Positions 10,241 through 21,401 of a DNA stretch of 64,000 nucleotides are shown piece after piece. The position numbers were made by a program, and so were the translations under genes. The notes beneath the pieces were generated by a model. The model saw only the letters and a program-made list of their open reading frames with translations. It was not told the origin of the DNA and ran no database searches. The stretch covers positions 496,001-560,000 of the forward strand of contig OX419757.1 in NCBI GenBank assembly GCA_948567375.1. The letters run 5' to 3'. Position 1 is the first letter of the stretch, and each line of letters begins with the position of its first letter. Source of the DNA: Lunularia cruciata (lineage: Eukaryota > Streptophyta > Marchantiopsida > Lunulariales > Lunulariaceae).

Positions 10241-10715
10241 AAGCTTCATGCGATATCAGATTCCATCAGATTTTAAGATTGTGACTTTTGGAAATTTCAG
10301 TACTTTGTTTCTTTTCTTTGCATAACGTGATAGTACAACCATAAGTCTAGAAGGTTATAGGACAGTATGTACTGGGCCTTTCCGAATTTCACTGTTTGTG
10401 GGTCACGCTATACCAGAATCGATCAGGTTGATGGGTTCTAAGAATTTCACTTCTATGCATCGCGCCATACCAAAATCCAAGGGGTTATAGGACTCTAGGT
10501 ATTGACGATTTGACCTAGCCGGTTGGTATTTTGCTTACTTCTTTGCATCTGGTGAAACCAGAAGCCCATCAAGTTATAAGACCATGGTCATTGGATATCT
10601 CATTTTTTCTTTCTTTCTTTGTATCTCGCCATTTCAGACTCCATCAGTTCCTAGCAGATTATAAAACTGTAGTCACTAGATATCTCATTTTACCTGTCAG
10701 TACTTTGGTTCATTT
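10240..10715. repeat. degenerate tandem repeat, unit about 75-105 bp
   Basis: About six divergent units follow one another. Each contains variants of CTTTGCATCGCGCCATACCA, then ATCCATCAGGTTATAGGAC, then GTCATTGGATATCTCATTT. Unit length varies and identity is low, so the array is old. It lies in an apparently non-coding stretch between two open segments and might be intronic. Confidence 0.5.
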
Positions 10716-10718
10716 CCC

Positions 10719-11318
10719 TTGTCCAAAAAAGAGATGCAGGTATTTCCCTTAAGAGATCATTGGAACTACCATTTCTACCATCATTACCCAGCTAGGGATT
10801 GCCTTCCTGACCGTAATTCATTCTCGACTTGCGCAGGACCTGTGCTGAGCACAGGTATGTGCACAGAGGTGTTCCGCTTTGATACGTCACCAGCAGGGTC
10901 TGCACCAAATACGGGGACTCCCAGGAACTCGAGCCCTGTTGGAGAAGATCAGGGTAACTCAGTTGCTCGAGAAAAGACTCGTAGTCCCGATAATTCTTCG
11001 TCTCAGAAGAAGAGAGATCCGTATGCAGTCCCATTGCCTCCTATTCGAAGAAAAGACAGAAATGGAACTGAGCCAGTCATGGAGAAGGTATTCAAGGAGC
11101 AGGAGCCCCAGAGTGAAAGGACCGGTCCTTCGACAATGGTAGTGTCCGTCTTCACTGGGCCCCAGGATGTCGGAGGAGAAGACAGCAGAAATGGGGCAGG
11201 TGCATCCAAGGGGTTGTCACAAATCTTTGTAGTGGTTCTGGTGGATAGTGTGAAGTACATAACGTATTCGTGTATGCTTCCTCCAACCGGCTCTCAAGTT
11301 CATGTGGTGTCAACTTGA
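10719..11318 (+). CDS. unrecognised open segment, possible exon
   Basis: An open frame of about 199 codons. It is preceded by a good 3' splice pattern (TTGCGCAG before GACCTGTGC near 10839), and residues from about 40 on are hydrophilic and rich in Ser, Arg, Lys, Pro and Glu (for example EKTRSPDNSSSQKKRDPYA). That looks like a disordered, basic, possibly nuclear region. No domain is recognised. It may be one exon of a gene whose other exons were not found, or a chance ORF. Confidence 0.3.
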   Translation: MSKKEMQVFPLRDHWNYHFYHHYPARDCLPDRNSFSTCAGPVLSTGMCTEVFRFDTSPAGSAPNTGTPRNSSPVGEDQGNSVAREKTRSPDNSSSQKKRDPYAVPLPPIRRKDRNGTEPVMEKVFKEQEPQSERTGPSTMVVSVFTGPQDVGGEDSRNGAGASKGLSQIFVVVLVDSVKYITYSCMLPPTGSQVHVVST

Positions 11319-13055
11319 TTTTTTTCCAGGTAAGGACAGAACTTGTCTGTGATTCAATGTATATGTATAATCTTTTGTATGACGTGATGCACTGCATATG
11401 TATAACCTTCCTCTTCACTTGAATCTGTTGTACCTTTTATGCCTTGAAAGTACTGGAAAAGGAAACTCGAAATGTACGGAGTGTCAGGAGTTGTATGGTT
11501 GGCCTCTCAATCTCCTTCTAAGGTCTGCAACTCGTCAAATTAACAAAAAAGTGCAGTCGCCCTCACGATTCACAGTGCAAGTCAGCACTTCCGTCCTGTT
11601 GGTGCATCGTTGACTGAGCATTGGGTTTGTGGATCTTGTATATAGATCTATCCTGTTGCATAAAACCTCAGGTCGCTGACTTCGTTGTCAATTCAAATTC
11701 CACAGCAGTGCTTTTTCATTCATAATCTTCAGGTCAATTACTCGATGACGTTTTTGCTGCTTATTTCTCACTGGAGGAATATATTTTGGTCAAAAAATGC
11801 CCTTGGTCGAAATATTATACTCACAGGTCAAAAGCGTTTGCAGGTTAGCTGGACCGGGAGAACAATGTGGACAGGTTTCTTTATAATGCGGAGACACTAC
11901 GTAAGAACACTGTGAGGTAGAACAGTACTTTAAGAAGTTTACTCAGCCCTTAAGAAGGGTACATTGGAGCATAAATGCTAAGAGTCAGCCGGCTTGGAGG
12001 TGATGGGTGCTGGTACTGAGATCATGAGTCCCATATTTGTTGCCAATTTGAACGTTCCTGTAGTGGTCACTATCTAGGAGGGACGATTCTGAGAGAATAC
12101 CCTTTGTGGGGTTTGTAAATTATCACACCTGTATATATCTAGTACTGCGATTGCGAACGACTATTGGTTCAACTTACCGTCTCACCTTTGCCTTCATATA
12201 TATGTGCCGCTCATAATCTGTTTGAACTTTGGCCTAACGACCTATAACCAGAGTGCTTGAACTCAGATGATTGAATGAAACCCCGCTGGTGAAACTGAGC
12301 TTTAATTGTGTACGATTTTGAGAATGTGAAGCAATGTGGAAGTCTTGGTCATGGGAGCCCTAAGATCCGTCGACGCACGAGAAATAATGGTGATCCGAAA
12401 TTTGGGGTTCAATTGATTAGGCCTATGTCCGAGGAACGTAAACCGGTTTGGTAAGGATCATGATGTGGTTCACAAGTGAATACCCTCGGAAGGTCTTTTA
12501 TTTCAACAGGCGACCATCATCTCCATTGCCCAACGTATGCGCATGCTAGTCTCAACGCCTTACCCCAGCTAGCGGTTCGAGTATGAATTCAAATTCAAGT
12601 GACCTCAAGCTAAATCAAGGGTGAGTGAGATCTCCTTCCTTGAAGTCACCTTGGTATGCACTCGTAAGAAACAAAAGCACCCGTACAACGATTTAGGATT
12701 TTGATCATGACTCCAGCGGATAGGAAGCAAACATATTTGTATATCACCGAAATTTATGAAGATTCAAATAATATTGAAAAAATCTAATTCAAATGAAGAT
12801 TGTATCACAAACCTACTGATTATTACGATTTTCAGCATGGATTATCCTCATAGTAACTTTTTAAATGTATTAAAAATATGTAAAATATCTTCTAATAATA
12901 ATATTACAGACAGTTTTGTAGTTTAAAAATTCGCTCTGATATGCGTGTCTCTGATTGTTTCTCAAGAGTGGAAGAAACGACATCAAAGTTAACTGTAGAG
13001 GATTAACATTTCGGAATAGGGAGAGGTAAAGGGAAGAGGATGATGTTATGAAATG
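11319..13055. other. no gene recognised
   Basis: Only short ORFs are present, without family resemblance or convincing splice structure. The stretch at 12720-12960 is markedly AT-rich. No repeats or RNA genes were identified apart from the retrotransposon tail that follows. Confidence 0.4.
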
Positions 13056-13120
13056 GAGAAAAAGGCGACCGCGTAGGATAACAAGAACGATGGGAAGCCC
13101 CCTTCAACTCGTGAAATGGA
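13056..13120 (-). repeat. orphan 3' tail of the RLE-type retrotransposon
   Basis: The sequence AAAAAGGCGACCGCGTAGGA followed by GATGGGAAG matches the 3' end seen at 622-670, in the same minus orientation. No coding part of the element adjoins it, so it is a short, severely 5'-truncated insertion or a relic. It ends near CTCGTGAAATGG at about 13120, where similarity fades. Confidence 0.65.
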
Positions 13121-13561
13121 TGTTGTATTACTTAACCAGCGTGTTAATGCTTAAAAAATTATGTTTGCCAGGCTATCGCGATTAACAGATGTGTACATAT
13201 CAATTGCTTAACTGGAAACTTGTTGATCCCAGCTCAGATCTGCCCAAGCGACTGCATCCATGGACCTTTCTACTTGCGAGGCAGCAGAGAAACAACACGG
13301 CGAACTTCATCTGCGCGCATTTTGTCCTAAAAAACATAACTCTAATGTAAGTGAGGTATGAGATCCGAATGACGGTGCAACAATGATTCCTGCAGTTCAG
13401 GCATTCATACGCCGAGCAGCAAAACACGGAATTTACTTAATCTAGCAAAGTGGTCCGGAAATATATTACATGTAAACTTCACAAGAAGCTCGTTCCCGTG
13501 CTGTTCTGTACTGAGGGTGACGAACAATTTGTCCCGCACGGGAATGAATTGACATTTCTCC

Positions 13562-14732
13562 TCACCGACTAACCACAGAATACTTGTCTTTACGAATGGC
13601 CTGCAACAGGTTAAACTCAAAAAGCTCACATCTAATGGGCATCTCTACCTCATAAAAGGGATTTTTTAACACGTAATCTGCATAAAGCTCGTATATAGTC
13701 TTCAACAATGCAGTGACGCCAAGCGCACCCGGTTCTGAAACAACAAATAGCTTAGTCCCTGCACAATCGAGGAGACCGTAAGGAGCTAGTTCATAGTGAA
13801 CATCAGACTGCGGAGGTCGTTGAAGTTCTAATAGCTCACTTGTGCAGAGATCCTAACCTTAAGCAGTAACTGTGAACTAAAATTTGTTGGGAACATTCTT
13901 AACATTAGCAACTTATCCAGGAAAAGGAAAGAGCAGAATAGTTGTCCTGAGTGATGCAAAACGATAGAACTTCATTCTTCATGACTTATCAAGCTTACTG
14001 CACAGCTGGAAGATCTCAGTCCATACTGGAAAATGCAAACTTGTCTTCACAATATGGTCTACGCTTCTCAGTTATACGTTGTTGCATATTAGGTGAAGGT
14101 GGCAGCTCTACTTTTACCAAAACATGAAAACGAATACATCTCAGAAACCTAAAGTTACATCATGGTGGCTGCCCTAGTTCTTATCCACGAGAACCAAGTC
14201 CACCAACTCTACTATCCTTCGTGAAGATGAAACCAATCAAATCTCAATTTACCAAAATCGATAATTATCAAGTCGAAGATGAAATCAGGGGCAACTGAAA
14301 GGCGAGAGAGAGTCATGTATGTCAAACCTGTCAGTGACTGGAAGCAGTGAAGATCAAATGTGTCAGCTTCCAGGACCTCAATCCCTGTGCAACCAGCTGT
14401 CGGGGAAAGCTGTATGGAAATGGCATGCATGGAATGCCAGAGACTAGCTAGTCGCAAGCTGTCATTGGTGTCCAGTCGTCCGGTAGATCCATAATCCTGC
14501 AGAATTTAATCACGAGATAATCTTTCACCACCAAATTCATTGTCCTCAGAGAATGGAGATTCTTTAAGTGACTAGTACCTCTTAAAATCAATAAAAATCC
14601 CTATCCGACCTTCCAATTACAAAAGAGAACTCCCAAGAGCACAATTCACGCCAACGATCAAAGTGAGCCTACCTTGTAAAATATCAAGCCCCCGGACTTG
14701 TTGATGACAAACAAATTATAAATGCTAGCCAT
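13562..14732 (-). CDS. TRAPPC4: TRAPP complex subunit 4 (Trs23/synbindin)
   Basis: Three exons on the minus strand: 14673-14732, 14328-14496 and 13562-13758, all with GT..AG introns, summing to 426 nt and 141 residues, the usual plant TRAPPC4 length. Recognisable pieces are MASIYNLFVINKSGGLIFYK (the longin-type first strand), LRLASLWHSMHAIS, EADTFDLHCFQSLTG, YVLKNPFYEVEMPIRCELF, and a short C-terminus ending VVSR. TRAPPC4 is a core subunit of the TRAPP tethering complexes that act as Rab GEFs in ER-Golgi and post-Golgi traffic. Splice phases are 0 and 1 and join without a break. The gene is divergent from C1D, whose start lies about 1.15 kb away. Confidence 0.95.
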
Positions 14733-15882
14733 TCGGAAGCTTCACTCCAATTCCGATCACGTTCGTCTTCTATCGCAAACAAATCCGCAGGATCGGAAGC
14801 TGAACTTCACATCCGATCGATAATCTCCACCTTCTCCACGAGGACCTGATCGATCAGAGGACCTTGTCTCGTGTACAGTCGGAACTTGAGCATACACTTC
14901 TCCGTCTGTCGACGGACAACTGCGCTTACGAGAACCTGTGCAGATACGGAGTATAGAGGAAGTACACGGGACTCTATAGTCTACTGTATCTACAAACGGA
15001 CTACGTTGGCGTGAACTACGTCGTTGACCGAATGATGTACTCCAACGGAGATGGACTACGTTTGGCATCACGGAAGAAGTAGGCTTCCTTATTCGCTGCT
15101 CTTGTGCTAAATTCCTGTGTCTCAGGAGTTTAGGTGAAGGCTGAAGCGCACCGATTCTCAACGAGACTCAAAGATTTACATCGACGAGATCTGGAGCACG
15201 GAATCTTGAGTACGTATTCTCAGCAACGAGCTCTTCAAGCCCTCAATTCCTTTTCAAATGGTATGGGTTTAAGGCCTGAATGAATCTCAAGCGAGATGGT
15301 TATGGTTGCAATATGACAACCTTTGACAAGTGACATGAAAGAACAATTCGTTGTGGGGGTTGGTGTTGGAAGTCGCTATTATTTGAAATTTGCACATTTA
15401 TCGGGATCTGTCAGTACTCGTACAAGCTAAGATTGCCGACATCAAGCGTGACGGAGAGAATTTGGAGTTATGCACTTAGACATGGCATCCTATATCGGTT
15501 CTGGTTACAGCTCCTGTAGTGATGGAGAGAGGAACTTTTCCGCATACTGCAATTAAGAACATCATTTTTCTGTCCTGCAGTTTGAGTTTCCACCACTGAT
15601 TGGTGAATTTGAGCTTTGTTTGCGATGACATCGGAGAGAACTGAAACTAGGGCTATCATTTTGAAAAAAAATCCATAGTTGTCGAGCTGGAAGATTGAGT
15701 TTTATGTTCTAAATCATTCAGCTTTTTTCTCCCTAGCTATACTGCCTGCAGCATGCTCATGAAAATGATTCATTCGTATTTTCACATTTTATCGAACCTA
15801 CTTTTTCTCGCGCAGGAATTGTCAAAGATGGCTTCTCCCTGAAATATCCTCTTGAATGAGCTGAATCCGAGATTTTCTAACT
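14733..15882. other. shared upstream region of the divergent TRAPPC4 and C1D genes
   Basis: This 1.15-kb interval separates the starts of two divergent genes, so it should contain both promoters and leaders. A segment at about 14860-15070 is relatively GC-rich and open in one minus frame (14757-15161), but it has no ATG of family significance and is read here as leader or promoter. A probable leader intron acceptor (CTCGCGCAG) lies at about 15806-15814. Confidence 0.4.
15828..15842 (+). promoter_or_regulatory. four-codon upstream ORF in the C1D leader
   Basis: An ATG in strong context (AAAG ATG G) encodes only Met-Ala-Ser-Pro before TGA, 40 bases upstream of the main start. It lies just after a plausible leader-intron acceptor. 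Short upstream ORFs this close to the start usually lower translation of the main ORF. The effect here is inferred. Confidence 0.35.
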
Positions 15883-17971
15883 ATGGCGGACGCATTACTC
15901 CCAGCTGAAGTTTTGGAGAATGTCAACGATGTGGACAAGGCTCTTAATAAAGTAGAGGAAGAGCTGGGAATTGTGCTCAAACTTTGCACGCGTGAGGCCA
16001 TGGATAATGTTACGTACCTTGAGCGAGCTTCTACTTTCCTCACGCTTTCTAAAACTCTCAATACCCTTTTCTGCTGTAAGTGTCATTTCTCACCAAATAA
16101 TGTCCTCTCAGTGACAGCCGAGAGCGACGGGGCACATCTCGGGGATTGAATCTACAGAGCGTTATCTGCGGCTATGATACTGATTGCTGTCCTCTGTAGG
16201 GTATATGTTCATATTTGAATCTAGCTATGGAAGGCGGATTTAGAAGCAGTAAAAGTCGGATGTCGTAGGATATTTCAGGGTAGTTCGAACTAGAATTGCT
16301 CCAAAAAGATCCAGACGTGTCTGTTTGAGATTGTAACATCTTATGCTGCCCTGCCTTGGTATGCAGTCCGTTTTGAGTTTTCTTCACTTCATTGTTTTGC
16401 AGTGTATTTGAGAACAGGTGGTCTTTCGCCGGACGATCATCATGTGAAGAGTGAATTGGTGCTTGTACTTTACCGTCTTTTCTTATTTCTAATATTGATT
16501 GCCTACACCGTATTGGGTTATGTCTATCTTAAAACAGAAGCTGTGGGGGTCTCAGTAAGCTGTAGCCACAGTGAATGTGTTTCAGTGTATCTGCTTTAAA
16601 GGCTTGTCAGTATTCTTGGTGTGTTTAGCTTTTGTGCTCCCCATTAATATTTGCGAGGCACGATGTAAGCGTCGAAAAATGGAGTAGTGCAGAGTGATTG
16701 CTTTGATCTTGGTCACGGCTAATCTTGCGTTTACCTTGATCGGAGCTGCCAAAGTCAATGGCAACTAGGAGCCAGCTATCCTCTAAAGCTCTATGTACTT
16801 GTCAATGCAGGAGAGAGTTGATCTATATCAAGAAAAAGTACAGGCGGCAGTTGAAAGAAATACAGGTAGGTTCTCTCTACTTCCTGGAAGAATCTGACAG
16901 GATTTGAGGTGTATACAATAAGTTTTGCTGGTTCTGAAGCTGGCTGTGACTTGGAACTCCAACGACTGAAGAACATGGGTGGTACTGCACATTGTCGGTC
17001 CTGCAAGATGGATCATACTTTCTCCGTGAAGCATGATCGAAATCATCTTTCGTGGGGAGAAATATACTTGATTGAATTTCATAACTTCAACATCTCAGTA
17101 TTTGATGTTGAGACGCTTCAGTCTCAACAAAAATGTTCATGGGCTGATTCCAGATGCAGCCATCCAACCCTAAACCCTAAAACTCCTTGGCTAAATCAAG
17201 CACTTCATATATCCGTTTACTGGAATGAGATTTTATTACAGCAGTCTTTACCTGATTAAGTTATATCATTATTACTTGCCAACTGTGATGGTTATCGTGG
17301 TCCTGGCTTTGATGGTTTTTTGGGACCTGAATGTGCTGTTATTTTACGATGCAGTTTCATGCTCTTTGCGGTATTCTCTTGCCTACTCTTTTTGAATGCC
17401 AGCTATGCTTCTGTGTAATATTCAATTAATACGTATATGCTATCGAGCAGCTCTATAGTGGACAAAGTCAACTTCTGAGTCGAAGTTTCAGAACATCTCA
17501 TCCTATATCAGAAAAAGCTAGTTGCGTTACGATCTATGATGCGTTTGATGCAGGTCCACGACGCCCAACCACAAATTTGAACGTCGGTGCGGCAAACCGG
17601 TTTATTGAGCATGCAATTCCTGATCTTGCAGAAGGTATGTCACTAATAACTCAGAGGCTGTCAGTTATCCTGGTTTGGGAAAGTCTGTTCAAGGGACATG
17701 GAACTTTTGAAGATCTGACGAACAGTTCTAGACTAACTCGCTATGACATGTACATATAATTTTTTTCAACCCTATTGCAGAGCAAAGAAGGCAGATTCGT
17801 GAGATTAGCAAGCAGGCAAACTTGAAGAGGCAGAAAGAGAAGAGTCCGATGCCAATCGCACCAAAGAGAAGAGCCAGTGGGCTTTCAATCGCGGAAGAGG
17901 CAGCTAACTTCTTGGCTGAAGCAACCAAAGAACTACAAACATTTAGTGTGGAAACAGCAGTTAGGAAGTAG
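15883..17971 (+). CDS. C1D: C1D/Rrp47-type nuclear exosome cofactor
   Basis: Five exons: 15883-16075, 16403-16458, 16811-16865, 17554-17634 and 17781-17971. They sum to 576 nt and 191 residues, with every intron GT..AG and phases consistent. The Sas10/C1D domain is recognised from LPAEVLENVNDVDKAL, LERASTFLTLSKTLNTLF, RTGGLSPDDHHVKSEL, ERVDLYQEKV and AANRFIEHAIPDLAE. The C-terminal part is basic (SKQANLKRQKEKSPMP). C1D/Rrp47 binds nucleic acids and links Rrp6 to the nuclear exosome for rRNA and small RNA processing. The plant family is usually about 190-200 residues, so it looks complete. The first ATG of the open frame is the likely start; a tiny uORF precedes it. Confidence 0.93.
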
Positions 17972-19067
17972 ATAGCCCGCTGAAGTTTACACAAGTGGTG
18001 GAGCTTCTTCAGTCATTTTTGACAGTGTAAGTCATAATAGAATATCCCACTGAAGTATGTCTGATCAGTGGAGACAACAATGTTCCCGGCTTATGCACTC
18101 TCCAATGGTAGTGGGTGGTCCCAAAAGAAATATCTCATCGGATTCCGCCTTTTGGATAATGGAGAATAGCTGCAAGGGCTCTGCTCTTAATTGGCGATCC
18201 GTGTTGACGGAGGACTTACTTGAACTTTTCTTCCGCACTACCAACATTGACAGGAATTTCTATGTTTGGCGCGTTTAGATTCAAGGATAGATGCTGCTCA
18301 AGCCTTTGTTTATAGGAATTTGGAATTTGGAGCATGTAGCGACGCGTCTTTTTCCGATACGGTGCAGGTTGAAGTAGAAAATGGTGGATTCCTTGGGTCA
18401 AGAATTACTCGCAAGATATACTCTGGGAAGAACTTCTTGTAATGTACGTCTTCAACTAAAGTCTCGATTGCAGCTTTTAATCCGTGCATTGATGTTTCTG
18501 CGATCTTCTGCTCTATGTTGCTACAAATAGAAACTGAGACACTGCTCATGCCCTGTTTGTGGATTGGGTGGAGAACATTAAAAAGTAGAGGGCCAAAGGG
18601 GAAATTAAATAACATTTTGCAGAATTATTCCAGTCAGGAACTCTGAGATTTTGCTCCTTTGTGGTCTTTTCAGGGGTCACGTAGGTGATCTCCTACCGAA
18701 CGTTCAACAACCTTTCGAAGGTTTCAAACTTTTATCTTATTCCAGCTGGCCTTACGGTGTTCTTCTGTTCCTGATGTCGTAATAGAAAGCTTTGTACATT
18801 ATTCCCTTCATAGTGTAGAAATATCCAAGACAGGATCCAACACTTTGTCTGATCTTGGTTTACCAAGATCAGACAAGGGATCAAACTTCTTTCTATTTAG
18901 AGAGGCATGGTTTCTGTGGACCAATCTACTGACAGAGGAGGGCAAAGATCAAACATTGAAGCACAGGGTGAGAGAGGAAGGTTGACCTTGACTAGGGTAT
19001 GCAAACGTTAGCCAAACAGGTTTTGATAATTTTAGATAATTTTCACATGATTTCAATAGTCTCTTAG
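17972..19067. other. C1D 3' region and spacer with one perfect hairpin
   Basis: No further coding exon is recognised after the C1D stop codon. A perfect inverted repeat lies at 18845-18876. The rest is ordinary AT-rich spacer up to the edge of the copia element. Confidence 0.4.
18845..18876. repeat. perfect 15-bp inverted repeat with 2-nt spacer
   Basis: TTGTCTGATCTTGGT, then TT, then its exact reverse complement. A stem this tight would extrude as a cruciform or come from a template-switch event. It is not followed by a T-run or any promoter-like feature. Confidence 0.85.
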
Positions 19068-19645
19068 TGAGAAGAATTGTTGTTGTCTCTGAGTGAAGTT
19101 CAATGTATATCCTTAGTCATTTTGACATGATGTATTAAACATCTTAGCTCTAAAGCTTTTCTGATCTCACCAAAGTAGACACTCTTGATTGCACACAACA
19201 ATATTTAATTCATTCTCTCTAAGAGCCTTTAGAAATAATACACAACAGTTCATTCACATAGCGTGAAGGACACCCCAAAGTTAAGCAACATAGAACACGC
19301 CTGAAACAAGGTACAAGGTGTCAGGAATGACCTTTGTAGGAGAAATGCATATTCCATGCTCAGAGAACATAGTTATATTCGCATAAGCTTAAGCTAGAGG
19401 GGTGCTTTGTTAAACCCTAAGTGTGGTTGTGCCTCAATGTTTTCCTTAATGAGATTTTCTAACCTCCATACACCTCAGCAAGATCGACCAAAACTAGAGA
19501 TTAACTAAATCTAACACTTCCATTTAATGAGAATCAAGGACAATTCCCATGTTTACTATATCCGAGGTTGAGCTTCACTTTTGCCCTAATGAGATTTTCT
19601 AAAGTAGAGACACCTAAGCAAGAGTTACCAAAACTAAATCTAACA
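19068..19645 (-). repeat. 3' LTR of the copia relic
   Basis: The LTR matches the right-hand LTR in blocks such as AGTAGACACTCTTGATTGCACAC, here split as AGTAGACACTCTTG and ATTGCACAC, followed by TACACAACAGTTCA and GTACAAGGTGT. Its beginning together with the PPT is tandemly duplicated (LTR starts at 19516 and 19645). It lacks the 121-bp triplication present in the other LTR. Confidence 0.65.
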
Positions 19646-19652
19646 CTCCCAC

Positions 19653-19990
19653 TTAATGAGAATTTAAGATAATTCTCATGTTTATTATACAATCTATATA
19701 TTTATATTTATGCAATGCTTTTATAAACACATCTGCTATCATTTCATGTTTAGGAAAGAAACTAACTCTACCACACTTTCTCTTCTCTTCTACAAACCTT
19801 CTTCTAATCTCCATATGCTTAGTCCTTGGTTGATATATGGGAGTTTTAATAAACACTATACTTCATTGTATTGTCACAACACAATGTTGTGACAATATTG
19901 TGTATTCAAATCTCAACTCCATAAGAAGTCCTCTATTCCATATAACTTCTTGAGTAGCTTTGATGTTGCCATGAATTCTGCCTAAGTAGT
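19653..19990 (-). pseudogene. copia RNase H C-terminal remnant
   Basis: Minus-strand translation gives AEFMATSKATQEVIWNRGLL, then KTPIYQPRTKHMEIRRRFV and EMIADVFIKALHK. These correspond to the familiar copia RNase H ending (AE(Y)..., RTKHIEI..FV, ADIFTKAL). Stop codons interrupt it, one of them close to a short hairpin (19870-19896, 11-bp arms). It directly abuts the PPT and 3' LTR, as expected for the end of pol. Confidence 0.8.
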
Positions 19991-19994
19991 TTTA

Positions 19995-20230
19995 AGGTTC
20001 AGAGGATAAGAAAAACACAAGAGAAATATAAGGTTTAATTTTTCAATGCTCCAATGTGCCAAAGGACCATTTTGAATTTATTATATAATCTAGAAGATCC
20101 CTTCCAAGATAACTATATCCTTAGATTAGATACATGGATAGGTGACATATCTACAAGCTACACCCTAAGATTAGATCTATGGGTGGGTGACACATATGGT
20201 TTGGCAAAGAGAGTTGTTCAAACAAGGAAG
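19995..20230 (-). repeat. degenerate partial copy of the solo LTR family
   Basis: This segment resembles 20665-20890 in order and spacing, for example TTATTATATAATCTAGAAGATCC against the TTATTATATAGACAAAGAGGATC block, followed by variants of GGATAGGTGACAT..CTACAAGCT. It seems to be an older fragment of the same LTR family, inserted into the copia pol region, and it marks the break in the RNase H remnant. Confidence 0.5.
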
Positions 20231-20656
20231 AGAAGATTATGTAAGTATAGTTTGTAGAGAGGCAAATTAGGAAATTTGGATCTCCAAATACCTTGGTTGG
20301 GTATGAGCTATTAGTTCAGCCGGCAAGCCTCCTTAGCATCCTTCCTTCCCTCATTCTAGCTCTATGGACTAGATCCAAATTTACTTGCAACCATTTGTTA
20401 TGATGTTATTGTAGTTGTGCATTTGGATGACTTGGATGCATGGATGAGCATATATTCTCAACAAGTAGAGATCTTTTAGAGAGTGATACAAATGGCTTTT
20501 GAGAACTTGCAATTGCTTACATAGGGATACCTTATGTTATGCAAATATTTGAGAAGGAGGTTTAAGACACTCAATCTATCAATCTCATTTGGATGATTAT
20601 GTATATCTTTAACAAACTACACCACCAACTCTTGATGTAATTGTAGGTTGCACTAT

Positions 20657-21396
20657 TGTAATACTCCGAGGACAAGAGAAGAGAGAAAACACAGATTGCA
20701 CACTCAAACGTTCGATGCCCCAAGAGAGCACCTTCTCTTTATTATATAGACAAAGAGGATCTCCTCCAAGGAAGCTCCACCATAGGATTAGGGACATAGA
20801 TAGGTGACATGTCAGCAAGCTCCACCCTTGGATTACTTACTTGGATGGGTGACCTGTCTGGTCTAGGTCCTATCTGGTTGGTCAAACGAGCTTTGACCGG
20901 AGGGAATCTTTTAGGGAATCTTCCTGTAGGAATCTCAGAATCACATGAGTAAGGTACCGTTGGAAAGCTCTCGACGAGACAAACCAGGGGGAGGGAAGGC
21001 CAGCCTTTCCGCCATGGGGGGGGGAGAATCTGCACATTTTTTAGGCCTAATTCATCCGTTTAGGCCTCCGAAATTGCCTTCAAAGATTTCAGGCATATTT
21101 TGGTTCCTACTCTATTAGTAGAAGTCCCCTTTTGGTGATACCTCTTTCTGATCTGTTTAGTCCATCATGTGTAATATCCTTCCAGATGTTACCAAATCAA
21201 TTCTCACCTTTAAATCATATGTCTAGCTATTGGTTCTTAGGTTCTCAAGTCTATTTCGGTTTCTGCCCAATTAGTAGAAGTACTCTTTTGGTGATACTTC
21301 TATCTGATCTATTTTGACCATCATGTATAACATCATTCTAGATGTTACCAAACCGAATTTCACATCTAGATCATATGGCTAACCCTTGGTATTACA
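20657..21396 (-). repeat. solo LTR, 740 bp, flanked by a 5-bp target duplication
   Basis: The element starts TGTAATAC and ends GTATTACA (8-bp terminal inverted repeat) and is flanked on both sides by ACTAT (20652-20656 and 21397-21401), a perfect 5-bp target-site duplication. On the minus strand a TATATAATAAAG sequence lies about 100 bases before the end, consistent with an LTR promoter in that orientation. The right part holds a 156-bp-period direct repeat (ATTAGTAGAAGT at 21114 and 21270). No internal retroelement sequence adjoins it, so it arose by LTR-LTR recombination. Confidence 0.85.
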
Positions 21397-21401
21397 ACTA
21401 T

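Noticed and set aside
14757-15161. 134-codon minus-strand ORF upstream of TRAPPC4
   Set aside because: No ATG of known context, no family resemblance, and it lies in the divergent promoter and leader interval.
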